NCBI GenBank assembly: GCA_002432545.1
Contig: DJFR01000151.1
Span: forward strand, 29,493-61,240
Reading direction: 5' to 3'
DNA: 31,748 nt
DNA from: Flammeovirgaceae bacterium UBA5867
GTDB taxonomy: Bacteria; Bacteroidota; Bacteroidia; Cytophagales; Cyclobacteriaceae
Positions 17,496-25,029 of this stretch are shown in pieces (position 1 is the first letter of the stretch; every line of letters begins with the position of its first letter). Under the pieces are notes generated by a model that saw only the letters and a program-made list of their open reading frames with translations, ran no database searches and was not told the DNA's origin. A program made the position numbers and the translations under genes.

Positions 17496-17718
17496 CTTTT
17501 GTGTTGAGGATTTTAAAATTTGTGTTGCAAAAGTAGAATCCGCCCCAGGCATGGGGTTAACACAAACTTCCCAGAAGCAAACAGTATTGTAACATGGCTG
17601 GATTAACGGCTGTTTTAGCCTGTATCAGTGTCTCAACACGATACTTATACCTGCATACAACCCGTGGGGTATACGCAAAGGGTTGTGCTTGTCCTAAAAA
17701 TTATAGCGATACAACCGA

Positions 17719-20700
17719 TTAAATGTTTTCACTGGCTTTTGCAGTTCTTCCGGCATAAGACGATGGCGCAACACCATATTTCTCTTTGAAACATTTTGCA
17801 AAATAGGAGAGGTGGTTAAAGCCGACTTCGTATGCAGCTTCTGCTACTTGCTTGCCCGGATCTTCGAGTAATTGTGCTGCACGTTGCAGTCTTATTTCCC
17901 GTACAAACTCGGATGCCGATTGATCGGTCAGCGCTTTCAGTTTTCGGTGAAGCTGCATGCGACTCATGCCCAGCTCGCGTTGCATATCTTCAACCGTAAA
18001 TTCGGTGTTACTCAGATTTTCTTCTACCACCTGTAGTGCAGCCTGCATAAAGCGGGCATCGTGTGTATCAACAGTGATCTCCTGCGGCTTCAATACAATC
18101 TCCTGGCTGAATTTTTCACGAAGCCGGTTACGCTGTTTGATCAATCCTTCAATTCGTATTTGAAGTTCCGACAGATCGAACGGTTTGGTTACGTATTGAT
18201 CGGCCCCGGTTCGAAAGCCCGACTTCTTCGTGTGTGCATCATCGCGGGCTGTAAGCATCACCACCGGTATATGAGAGGTAAGTGTATTATTTTTTATCTG
18301 ATGTGTAAACTCAACACCATCCATGCGCGGCATCATAACATCGGTAATAATGATGTCGGGAATTTTTTCAATAGCAAGTATCAATCCTTCCTCACCGTTA
18401 CTCGCTTCTATCACGGTAAACATAGCTTGAAGATTGTCGGATATATAGCTTCGAAGATCAGGATTGTCTTCTGCGATCAACACCACCGGTTTGTCATCCG
18501 GAAGTTCGGATGCCAGCACAGGAAGCTCATTAGTCTGCGGAACGGTAATGGCTGGGGATATATACGTTTCCATTTCAGCTATACCATCGGCCGCCTGCAA
18601 CGGAAGGTATACTGTAAATATACTTCCCTTGTCTTCTTCGCTGGATACGGTAATAGTGCCACCCTGTAATTCAACCAACTCCTTGGTTAGCGCCAAGCCA
18701 ACACCGGTACCTTCAAATCGCCTGGTTTGCGAACTGTCTACCTGGTAAAACCGATCGAAGACTTTTTTCTGCGCTTCTGCCGGAATACCAATGCCGGTAT
18801 CGGAAACGGACAGCCGAAGCATCGTGGGTGATTCGATGATCGCCTCGATTGAAACAGAGCCACCCGGTGGTGTAAATTTGATAGCATTGGAAAGTAAATT
18901 GAAACAGATTTTTTCAATTTTATCAGGGTCTGCTTTCATGACAGCCTTACCATCCGGTATATTTTGATTATAGATGATTTGCTTCGATTCTGCCAGGGAA
19001 GAAAACGATGCAACCTGAATCCGCAGAAAGGTATATATATCTATATTTTTAAAATTCAGTTTTACTTTTCCAACTTCAAGTTTGGCCAGATCCAGCAACT
19101 GGTTTACCAGCGTAAGCAGGCGTTGTGCGTTTCGCTTCATCATGTCCAGGTAATCGGCAGGTATATCCCGGTCGTAAAGTTGAAGCGGCCCAAGGATAAG
19201 ATTGAGCGGTGTGCGAAACTCGTGCGATATGTTCGCAAAGAACTGGGATTTCATTTGGTCGAGTGCTTTGATTTGCTCTGCTTCCACCTGCACCATTTTA
19301 GCTTTTGTACCCTCTTCATCCGCTTTGATCTGGGCAATCTTGCTGGAGCCAATGGCAGCAATTGTTTTTAAAGCATCCAGATGAAACTGACTGAAAAAAT
19401 TCTCGTCACGATGTTCAGATATAATAATGCCAATTACTTTTCTGTGGTTTAGCAGCGGCACGGCCAGTATAGCATGTGATGTGGGTTCTATACTATACTT
19501 AGAAACACCCGACAGATCGCTTCTCATTTCCGGTGCACCGGTTTGAATCACGATGCGCGCTATACCTTCATCCGTTTTAAGAGACTTCTGCAATTGAAAG
19601 TCGTTGATGTTTTTAGGATAGGAAGCTTTCAGTACCAGTATATTTTGGAAATCATCCAACATATATATACTGCAATGTTCCAGACCAAGCTGACTGGCAC
19701 AGTTGCCGGCAATGTCCCAAAGAACATCATCCGTGTTATTCTTGCCGATTAACGATGATGCAAAATAATTAATAGCAGCATCGGTTTCCAGTCGCAGCGT
19801 CATCTGCTTTTCCAATTTCAGGTTTGCTTCTTCAATGACTGAGTGTTGGCTGGAGATAACCCGGTTTTTATGCTCAAGATCTGACGCATAGGCCTTCCGT
19901 TGGCGAAACTTCTGGTAGTAAAGCCCCACGGCCACCAATAATAAGCAACTCGCAGCGCTCAACATCCATCGCCACCGGTTTTCAAGCGCAACCTGCTGGT
20001 CGAGAAATGCGAGACGAAGTGTTTGCTCTTCCAGTTGCAGATTTTTCTGTTGCACATCCATTTTTACCTGGCTGCTCTTAAATGCCTTTGCTTTGTCTTC
20101 ATTGAAAATACTATCCTGAAACGCCAGGTGTTGCTTATAGTACTTCAATGCATTTGTGTGGTCACCCGCACTTTCGTAGATCGATGCGAGCAGTGCTGCT
20201 GTGCTGGACTTTGTATTTATACTGTTGATCTCGTCTGCCATCGTGTAAGCTTCGCGTGCAAGCTGTTCGCTTTTCTTAAATCTTTTCAGCGCTGCATTTA
20301 CCCGGGCCAAATAGTTAAGGATAGTGATTTTATTGGACAGCAGACTATGCTTCTCTGCTTCCGGAAGTGCCTGCAATAAAAAGGATTCTGCAGTGGTATA
20401 ATCACCGAGTTTATAGTAAGAAGCCCCTATATTTGTAAGCGATAAGATTTTTCCTTCCAGCAAATTGTGTATGGTATAGTAGGCAAGTCCTCTTTTATAT
20501 CCTTCAATAGCCTGCGGTATTTCATTTTTTTGGTCGTGTACAAACGCGAGATTCATGTGTATATCGGCCACGTGTTCACCATCTTTTAATTTCTCAGCCA
20601 GCATCAGCGCCCGTTTAAAATATTCGAGTGCTTTGTCGTGTTCTCCCAGCGTAGCGTAGAGTAAACCTATATTTGTACTGGCAGAGGCCTGGCTTTGCTC

Positions 20701-21189
20701 ATTACGGAGTGAATCAGCGATGTCCATCGCTTTGGAATAATAGGAGAGACTGGCAGGATAATCGCCCATTCGTTTGTGAACAATACCCATGCAGGTATAG
20801 CTGTCGGCAGCATATGCCAGATGTCCTGTTTGCAAGGACAGGTCTACTGCTTTGTTGAAAGATGCGATTGCTTCGGAATATTGATCCTGCATGCCGTAGC
20901 AGACACCAATCAGTTTAAGCGCCTCAACTTCATAGCGCGGAGCTTCCAGCGTGCGGCTTAGTTGCAGCGCTTCATGGAGATAGTCGATTGACTTACGAAT
21001 ATCAACTCCTCTCGTTTTGTTGGCTACCTGTATAAGAACCTTTAGATATATAGTATCTTTTTCCGTTCGCGCTGCGAGTATATTTTTGAGACTGTCGATT
21101 GCTTTCTCTCCTCTTTGAAATGAATAACATGGATGGACACCCGGTAATGCAATGAATACCGCGAGGAGCAGAGCGGAGAGATTTTTCAT
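17719..21189 (-). CDS. Hybrid two-component regulator: TPR - TM - GAF - kinase - receiver - AraC
   Basis: 1156 residues carrying a whole signalling pathway in one protein. A signal peptide (1-23) precedes six to seven TPR units (about 45-360; for example ALEYFKRALMLAEKL). A coiled coil leads to one membrane helix (407-425). A GAF-like domain spans about 465-620. The kinase has phospho-acceptor His656 (ANISHEFRTPLNLIL), N box NLLSNAIKF (764-772), G1 DTGIGIP (797-803) and G2 GTGVGLAL (827-834). The receiver has acidic residues at 907-908, phospho-acceptor Asp950 and Lys1002. An AraC-type DNA-binding domain ends the protein (about 1050-1145). All catalytic residues appear intact. TPRs would be periplasmic, the rest cytosolic. 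Such hybrids usually regulate adjacent genes, making the downstream secreted hydrolase-methyltransferase operon the best target. Confidence 0.93.
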   Translation of the reverse strand: MKNLSALLLAVFIALPGVHPCYSFQRGEKAIDSLKNILAARTEKDTIYLKVLIQVANKTRGVDIRKSIDYLHEALQLSRTLEAPRYEVEALKLIGVCYGMQDQYSEAIASFNKAVDLSLQTGHLAYAADSYTCMGIVHKRMGDYPASLSYYSKAMDIADSLRNEQSQASASTNIGLLYATLGEHDKALEYFKRALMLAEKLKDGEHVADIHMNLAFVHDQKNEIPQAIEGYKRGLAYYTIHNLLEGKILSLTNIGASYYKLGDYTTAESFLLQALPEAEKHSLLSNKITILNYLARVNAALKRFKKSEQLAREAYTMADEINSINTKSSTAALLASIYESAGDHTNALKYYKQHLAFQDSIFNEDKAKAFKSSQVKMDVQQKNLQLEEQTLRLAFLDQQVALENRWRWMLSAASCLLLVAVGLYYQKFRQRKAYASDLEHKNRVISSQHSVIEEANLKLEKQMTLRLETDAAINYFASSLIGKNNTDDVLWDIAGNCASQLGLEHCSIYMLDDFQNILVLKASYPKNINDFQLQKSLKTDEGIARIVIQTGAPEMRSDLSGVSKYSIEPTSHAILAVPLLNHRKVIGIIISEHRDENFFSQFHLDALKTIAAIGSSKIAQIKADEEGTKAKMVQVEAEQIKALDQMKSQFFANISHEFRTPLNLILGPLQLYDRDIPADYLDMMKRNAQRLLTLVNQLLDLAKLEVGKVKLNFKNIDIYTFLRIQVASFSSLAESKQIIYNQNIPDGKAVMKADPDKIEKICFNLLSNAIKFTPPGGSVSIEAIIESPTMLRLSVSDTGIGIPAEAQKKVFDRFYQVDSSQTRRFEGTGVGLALTKELVELQGGTITVSSEEDKGSIFTVYLPLQAADGIAEMETYISPAITVPQTNELPVLASELPDDKPVVLIAEDNPDLRSYISDNLQAMFTVIEASNGEEGLILAIEKIPDIIITDVMMPRMDGVEFTHQIKNNTLTSHIPVVMLTARDDAHTKKSGFRTGADQYVTKPFDLSELQIRIEGLIKQRNRLREKFSQEIVLKPQEITVDTHDARFMQAALQVVEENLSNTEFTVEDMQRELGMSRMQLHRKLKALTDQSASEFVREIRLQRAAQLLEDPGKQVAEAAYEVGFNHLSYFAKCFKEKYGVAPSSYAGRTAKASENI

Positions 21190-21297
21190 AGGGGTCTTTG
21201 ATTACATCGTTTGATGATATAATAAAGATAGAGAAAGAAATTTTTCTAAACGATGTCAGGATGCTTTTTTAAAACGTTTAACCGCATAGGCATAACG

Positions 21298-21318
21298 TTG
21301 TGACACAGATATTCACAA
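21298..21318. promoter_or_regulatory. Inverted repeat upstream of the hybrid regulator
   Basis: TTGTGA (21298-21303) and TCACAA (21313-21318) form a perfect 6-bp inverted repeat with a 9-base spacer, about 110 bp before the start of the hybrid regulator. The half-sites resemble Crp/Fnr half-sites but the spacer is three bases too long for the classic site, so this is only a candidate operator. Confidence 0.25.
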
Positions 21319-21381
21319 TCATTCGTATTCAAGTGTTGAAAAGAATGCCCGTGTCATGAAAGGACCCCGGTATATATCTGA

Positions 21382-21978
21382 TCAGGAGCAGTAAGCCTTT
21401 ATCTTTGATGGCAGCTCTTTGATTATGGCGCTATGTAAATCTCTGACCTGTTCGATTTGCAAGGTTCCTCCCAGGATGAGCATCTCTTTATACTCAAATC
21501 GTTTTCCCAGTCTGTCGTCTAGCATAACGTTTTGCATGCTTTGCGCTATACCAATCTCGGTTAGGATGTCATTTGGATGACCTGCCGTACAGATCACAAG
21601 GCCGTACCTGATGGATTTCATCTTTTGCATACCGTTATTGTGTCCGTACGCATACCCCACGGAGTAAACTCTGTCGAACCATCCTTTCAATTTCGCAGGA
21701 CAATCACTCCACCACACCGGGTATATAAAAATGATGCAGTCGGCTTTCTCAATTTTCTGATGTTCCGAAAGAACATCTTTTGCAATTGACAATTCAGTTC
21801 TGGCAAATCCTTCACGTTCGTATTCCTGTTCAGTCATGTCACCATGGAAATCCATGGCATATAGGTCTGATATATCGACATTCCAATCCTGCGCAACGAG
21901 TTCTTTTTTCAATTGCTCGAAGATCTGGAAGGTATAGGATTTTTTGCTGGGGTGGCTGTATATGATCAGGATGTTCAT
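21382..21978 (-). CDS. NAD(P)H:quinone oxidoreductase, flavodoxin-like fold
   Basis: 198 residues from ATG 21978; the frame can be extended two codons only by using TTG. The start MNILIIYSHPSKKSYTFQI is the FMN-phosphate-binding loop of the flavodoxin-like quinone reductases (MdaB/KefF/NQO family). The second flavin-contact segment is IFIYPVWWSDCPAKLKGWFDRV, and a third is the CTAGHPND loop near residue 133. Cytosolic; expected to carry out two-electron reduction of quinones or related electrophiles with NAD(P)H. It is monocistronic and divergent from the next gene. The natural substrate cannot be read from sequence. Confidence 0.88.
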   Translation of the reverse strand: MNILIIYSHPSKKSYTFQIFEQLKKELVAQDWNVDISDLYAMDFHGDMTEQEYEREGFARTELSIAKDVLSEHQKIEKADCIIFIYPVWWSDCPAKLKGWFDRVYSVGYAYGHNNGMQKMKSIRYGLVICTAGHPNDILTEIGIAQSMQNVMLDDRLGKRFEYKEMLILGGTLQIEQVRDLHSAIIKELPSKIKAYCS

Positions 21979-22151
21979 GAACAATTTTGTGCTTAATTGA
22001 CAGATGCTGCAATGCTTGAATATATAAATAAAATAATGGAATGTCTCACATTAAAAGAGAGGAAGGTTGGACAGCATAGTTTGGAATGTCAGTGTTTTAT
22101 AAGTTTCATAGCATATATTGAACTACGCAAAAAGACTGCGTTGTGAGGTGA

Positions 22152-22181
22152 CTCCTTTGCATACCTAAAGTATACAAGGAG
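22152..22181 (+). promoter_or_regulatory. Hairpin that would sequester the ribosome-binding site of the gene at 22187
   Basis: CTCCTT (22152-22157) pairs with AAGGAG (22176-22181). After one bulged T the stem continues as G-C, a C-A mismatch and ATAC/GTAT, closing on the loop CTAAA. AAGGAG is a near-perfect Shine-Dalgarno sequence six bases upstream of ATG 22187, unusual in this window. Folding would hide it, so the element may control translation. Confidence 0.5.
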
Positions 22182-22186
22182 CCAAT

Positions 22187-22588
22187 ATGAATCTATTTGA
22201 CTTTTTTAGAGGGAATAAAATTGTTTTAAAAATAATTCTATCAAAAAGAATAAGAGTTGACCGCCAGAAAGACAGAATCACCTTCATCGGCACAAGGGAT
22301 GATATACTTACGTTTGCAGCGGAGATTAGAAAAATATCGCGGCTTAATGACGGAGAGTTGGCTAAGGTGGGATGCTATTTTTTTAAGCTCTCCAATTTTA
22401 TTACTGCGGACCAATTTCGCGAAAACTGGGTTGAGCTTTCTGGTCTGGGATGGAATGTTATGGCAAGTAAATTCTCGGAAGTTGTTTATGGGTATGAACA
22501 GAATCCCTTTTATTTCAATGACTGCGGATTTACAACTAAACTTCCTTTAGATATAGGTGTCAAAGTAATCGACTTGGAAAATGGATAG
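22187..22588 (+). CDS. Hypothetical protein
   Basis: 133 residues, not recognised. The N-terminus MNLFDFFRGNKIVLKIILSKRI is hydrophobic and basic but too broken for a clear signal peptide. The middle alternates short strands and helices (DRITFIGTRDDILTFAAEIRKI), and the C-terminal half is aromatic (WVELSGLGWNVMASKF, GYEQNPFYFND). It resembles a small soluble alpha/beta protein. Start ATG 22187 is supported by AAGGAG six bases upstream. It is divergent from the quinone reductase and followed 128 bp later by the STAS-like gene on the same strand; co-transcription is possible. Its lower GC and common AAA/TTT codons contrast slightly with the neighbours, which may hint at recent acquisition. Confidence 0.65.
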   Translation: MNLFDFFRGNKIVLKIILSKRIRVDRQKDRITFIGTRDDILTFAAEIRKISRLNDGELAKVGCYFFKLSNFITADQFRENWVELSGLGWNVMASKFSEVVYGYEQNPFYFNDCGFTTKLPLDIGVKVIDLENG

Positions 22589-22716
22589 TGCGTATTGATC
22601 TCACGGATTAATCGCTGGGTGCGTCAGACTGTTACGACCTCAGTAAAACTACGGAGGAGACACGTTACGCTTTATTATAAATTGCCCGCTCAATACGATT
22701 CCTAAAAAAAGCGCCT

Positions 22717-23103
22717 ATGAAAACCTGTTTCAAATCAGAGTTAGTTCATGTTAAACATGATGCAGACAAAAGTATAATTATAGCTACATGGGTAACGCCT
22801 CCTACCTCTGAAGAGTATAGAGAAGGAATGCTGGCGGTACTTCAGGCTATAAAAGATTGCAAAACAGGCAAGGTTGTATGGGACTGTATGGGAGTTGGTG
22901 CTATCAGTCAGGCCGATCAGGAATGGACAATTAAATACTTTCACAATCCGGCACTCGAGCACGGTTACTCCCAAGCCGCTATCATTTTACCAGCAGATAT
23001 ATTTACGCAGATGTCCGTAGAATCTATAGTTAATGAAGTAGGTGATTTCAAAACTAAATATTTTGATACGCTGCAGGCTGCTCTGGATTGGACACTTCAA
23101 TAG
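22717..23103 (+). CDS. STAS/SpoIIAA-like small protein
   Basis: 128 residues. The pattern is an N-terminal beta pair (SELVHVKHDADKSIIIATWVTP), a helix with EEYREGMLAVLQAIKDCKTGKVVWDCMGVGAISQADQEWTI split by the central strand VVWD, then a helix and the strand QAAIILPADIF, ending in TLQAALDWTLQ. This matches the small STAS/SpoIIAA-like proteins common in Bacteroidota, where the strand with Asp precedes the loop bearing a phosphorylatable Ser in the classical family; a Ser is present at GVGAISQ. No anti-sigma factor gene is near. Partner and role are unknown, and the assignment is by fold pattern only. Confidence 0.6.
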   Translation: MKTCFKSELVHVKHDADKSIIIATWVTPPTSEEYREGMLAVLQAIKDCKTGKVVWDCMGVGAISQADQEWTIKYFHNPALEHGYSQAAIILPADIFTQMSVESIVNEVGDFKTKYFDTLQAALDWTLQ

Positions 23104-23195
23104 TTAAATTGAATCGCAGCGCTAGGTGTTATAGCAACTGTTGACGATATATATATCAGTATCGATTTGATATATGCGTACAAGAACTAAAACAA

Positions 23196-23226
23196 AAAAG
23201 CCCCGCTCTAATTGAACGGGGCTTTT
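23196..23226 (-). terminator. Rho-independent terminator of the tmRNA gene
   Basis: AAAAGCCCCG (23196-23205) pairs perfectly with CGGGGCTTTT (23217-23226) around an 11-nt loop. On the minus strand it is followed by TTTTTTGTTTT. It begins 24 bases after the tmRNA 3' end and may also stop transcripts arriving from the STAS-like gene. Confidence 0.88.
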
Positions 23227-23249
23227 ACTTTCTGAAAAATAGAAAGTTG

Positions 23250-23637
23250 TGGAGCCGCAGAGAATCGAACTCTGGTCCAGAGAAGAAGAACTCGTACCTT
23301 CTACATGCTTAGTTGACTTTGATTGTCGGGTATAGCAAGGCAGGCAACAGCCAAACCACACCTTAGTTACTAAGTCTTAACCGCGTTTAGCAACATCACA
23401 CGGAGCAGTTCTGCATTACGACACCGCTAACCAGCACCTGCAAAACGACAATGCTGAGCGATGATGGCTTTCCCGATCTTATCGGGACGAGGCTAATTTA
23501 GCGTATCGCTAAATTAAGCAGCCATGGCGTAGTTAGACTCGCCAAGTATGATTCAGGACTATCTTTCAAGGCTCTCATCCTATGAGCCTGCATGCTTACA
23601 TACGACCTCAAGCATCCTGTCAAAACCGGTCGGCCCC
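23250..23637 (-). ncRNA. ssrA: Transfer-messenger RNA (tmRNA)
   Basis: 388 nt. The 5' end GGGGCCG (from 23637) pairs with 3' CGGCTCC (complement of 23251-23257) to form the tRNA-like acceptor stem with one G-U pair, and a discriminator A is at 23250. The CCA end is not encoded and must be added. The T-arm GGTTCGATTC-type loop is visible as the complement of GAATCGAACTC at 23262-23272. The 5' part contains the conserved GACAGGATGCTTGAGGTCG. The tag frame reads GESNYAMAA then TAA (complement of 23514-23543), with Ala loaded from the RNA itself expected before it. A 10-bp hairpin overlaps the tag stop. With SmpB, tmRNA rescues stalled ribosomes and marks nascent proteins for proteolysis. Confidence 0.96.
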
Positions 23638-23711
23638 GGATTTTTTTGTGAACAGGAAAACATCAAAGGTTATGTGTAACGCTGAAATGTATTTCTTGTT
23701 TCAATGAACGC

Positions 23712-23727
23712 ACCGGAATGTTCCGGT
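23712..23727. promoter_or_regulatory. 16-bp palindrome between ssrA and dnaX
   Basis: ACCGGAA-TG-TTCCGGT is a perfect 7-bp inverted repeat, about 75 bp upstream of the ssrA 5' end and 180 bp upstream of the dnaX start. It may be an operator acting on either divergent gene. No known regulator site is matched. Confidence 0.35.
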
Positions 23728-23907
23728 AAAAGGGAGACAAATATAAAACGAAAAAAGTTTCAAGCACGATCCTCTCAAAATTCGCACACTTCATCAGAGA
23801 ATATTTTCCCTTCCACCAGCGTAAACACGTGCTCGCAAAAACACTTAAACACGTTTCTCCATTTGTTCATTGCTAATTGTCATTTCAATTTTATCTTGCG
23901 CCCTCGC

Positions 23908-25029
23908 ATGGAAAACTTTGTTGTATCGGCACGTAAATATCGCCCCACGGGGTTTGACGAAGTGGTTGGACAAGAACACATTACCACTACGCTCAAAAAT
24001 GCTATCGATAACAATAAGCTTGCTCAGGCACTTTTATTTTGCGGACCGCGCGGTGTAGGTAAAACAACCTGCGCACGTATCGTTGCACGCCTGATCAATG
24101 GTTTTGAAGAAAGAACAGAAAACAATTCACTGAATATTTTCGAACTCGATGCTGCTTCCAACAACTCGGTGGAAGACATTCGTAACCTGATCGACCAGGT
24201 TCGCTACCCGCCTCAGTTCGGAAAATTTAAAGTGTATATTATAGATGAGGTTCACATGCTTTCGAACGCGGCCTTCAACGCTTTTCTGAAGACGCTCGAA
24301 GAACCACCATCGTACGCAATTTTTATTCTGGCCACAACCGAAAAGCATAAGGTAATTCCTACCATTCTTTCGCGTTGCCAGATTTTTGATTTCAACCGGA
24401 TCCAGATCAGTGACATTGCCAATCACTTAAAAAAGATTGCGCAGCACGAAGGTATACCAACCGAAGATGAAGCACTTCACCTCATCAGTCAGAAAGCTGA
24501 TGGTGCGTTACGCGATGCACTTTCAATTTTTGATTTGATGGTAACATACTCCTCGGGTAAAGGAGTAATGTTCAAGAGTGTGTTGAGCAACCTGCACATC
24601 CTGGATTATGATTATTATTTCCAGGTAATTGATTCGTTGCTGTCACAGAATCATACACAACCATTATTGTTACTGGATGAAATTCTGCGCAAAGGTTTTG
24701 ATGGCCATAACTTTATTGTTGGCTTGAGCGAACACCTGCGCAACTTGCTGGTATCACAAGATGCCCGTACTGTACAACTGATGGAAGTGCCGGACAGCGT
24801 TAAAAAGAAATATGTACAGCAGGCTCAGGCTTGCCCGCCTTCATTATTACTAACGTGGCTCAACATTGCCAACCAGTGTGATATCAACTACAAGGGTAGC
24901 AAGAATCAACGTCTCTCAGTAGAGCTTGCGTTGATGAAGATGGCACACGTAGGTAGCGTGTTAAAGGCCGATCAACTTGCACTGAATGGACTTGCCGAAC
25001 AGGCAGGCTTAAAAAAAAAATTAGTGTAG
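23908..25029 (+). CDS. dnaX: DNA polymerase III clamp-loader subunit, short (gamma-like) frame of dnaX
   Basis: 373 residues from ATG 23908; the frame stays open upstream to 23704, but those 68 codons are not DnaX-like. The AAA+ core begins at the conserved YRPTGFDEVVGQEHI. Walker A GPRGVGKT is at 46-53, Walker B VYIIDEVH at 109-116, and the SRC motif with arginine finger Arg156 at 155-157. The Cys4 zinc module that normally lies between Walker A and ELDAASNN is missing: LINGFEERTENNSLN takes its place. Domain III follows to residue 365. The frame ends KKKLV-stop just after an A10 tract, giving a product like E. coli gamma. DnaX assembles with delta and delta' to load the sliding clamp. Confidence 0.93.
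   Translation: MENFVVSARKYRPTGFDEVVGQEHITTTLKNAIDNNKLAQALLFCGPRGVGKTTCARIVARLINGFEERTENNSLNIFELDAASNNSVEDIRNLIDQVRYPPQFGKFKVYIIDEVHMLSNAAFNAFLKTLEEPPSYAIFILATTEKHKVIPTILSRCQIFDFNRIQISDIANHLKKIAQHEGIPTEDEALHLISQKADGALRDALSIFDLMVTYSSGKGVMFKSVLSNLHILDYDYYFQVIDSLLSQNHTQPLLLLDEILRKGFDGHNFIVGLSEHLRNLLVSQDARTVQLMEVPDSVKKKYVQQAQACPPSLLLTWLNIANQCDINYKGSKNQRLSVELALMKMAHVGSVLKADQLALNGLAEQAGLKKKLV
25011..25020 (+). promoter_or_regulatory. A10 slippery tract in dnaX
   Basis: Ten consecutive A residues follow GGCTT. In the dnaX frame they read TTA-AAA-AAA-AAA-TTA-GTG-TAG, so an unslipped ribosome stops seven bases after the tract. A -1 slip, or an mRNA with 11 or 8 A residues, enters the 222-residue extension. 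An SD-like AGGCAGG lies immediately upstream; no strong downstream stem is visible. Confidence 0.8.

Noticed and set aside
17659..17687. ACAACCC/GGGTTGT hairpin as terminator of the hybrid regulator
   Set aside because: The 7-bp stem has a 15-base loop and no T run on the minus strand; it is too weak to call.
18061..18669. 202-residue plus-strand frame inside the hybrid regulator
   Set aside because: Antisense shadow of the receiver and kinase domains; no family features.
23122..23361. Minus-strand open frame over the tmRNA 3' end
   Set aside because: It overlaps the tRNA-like domain and terminator of ssrA, which fully explain the sequence.
23704..23907. 68-codon in-frame extension upstream of dnaX
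   Set aside because: The translated segment is Ser/His/Asn-rich and unlike DnaX; the conserved start MENFVVSARKYRP begins at 23908. The region is better read as the ssrA/dnaX promoter gap.
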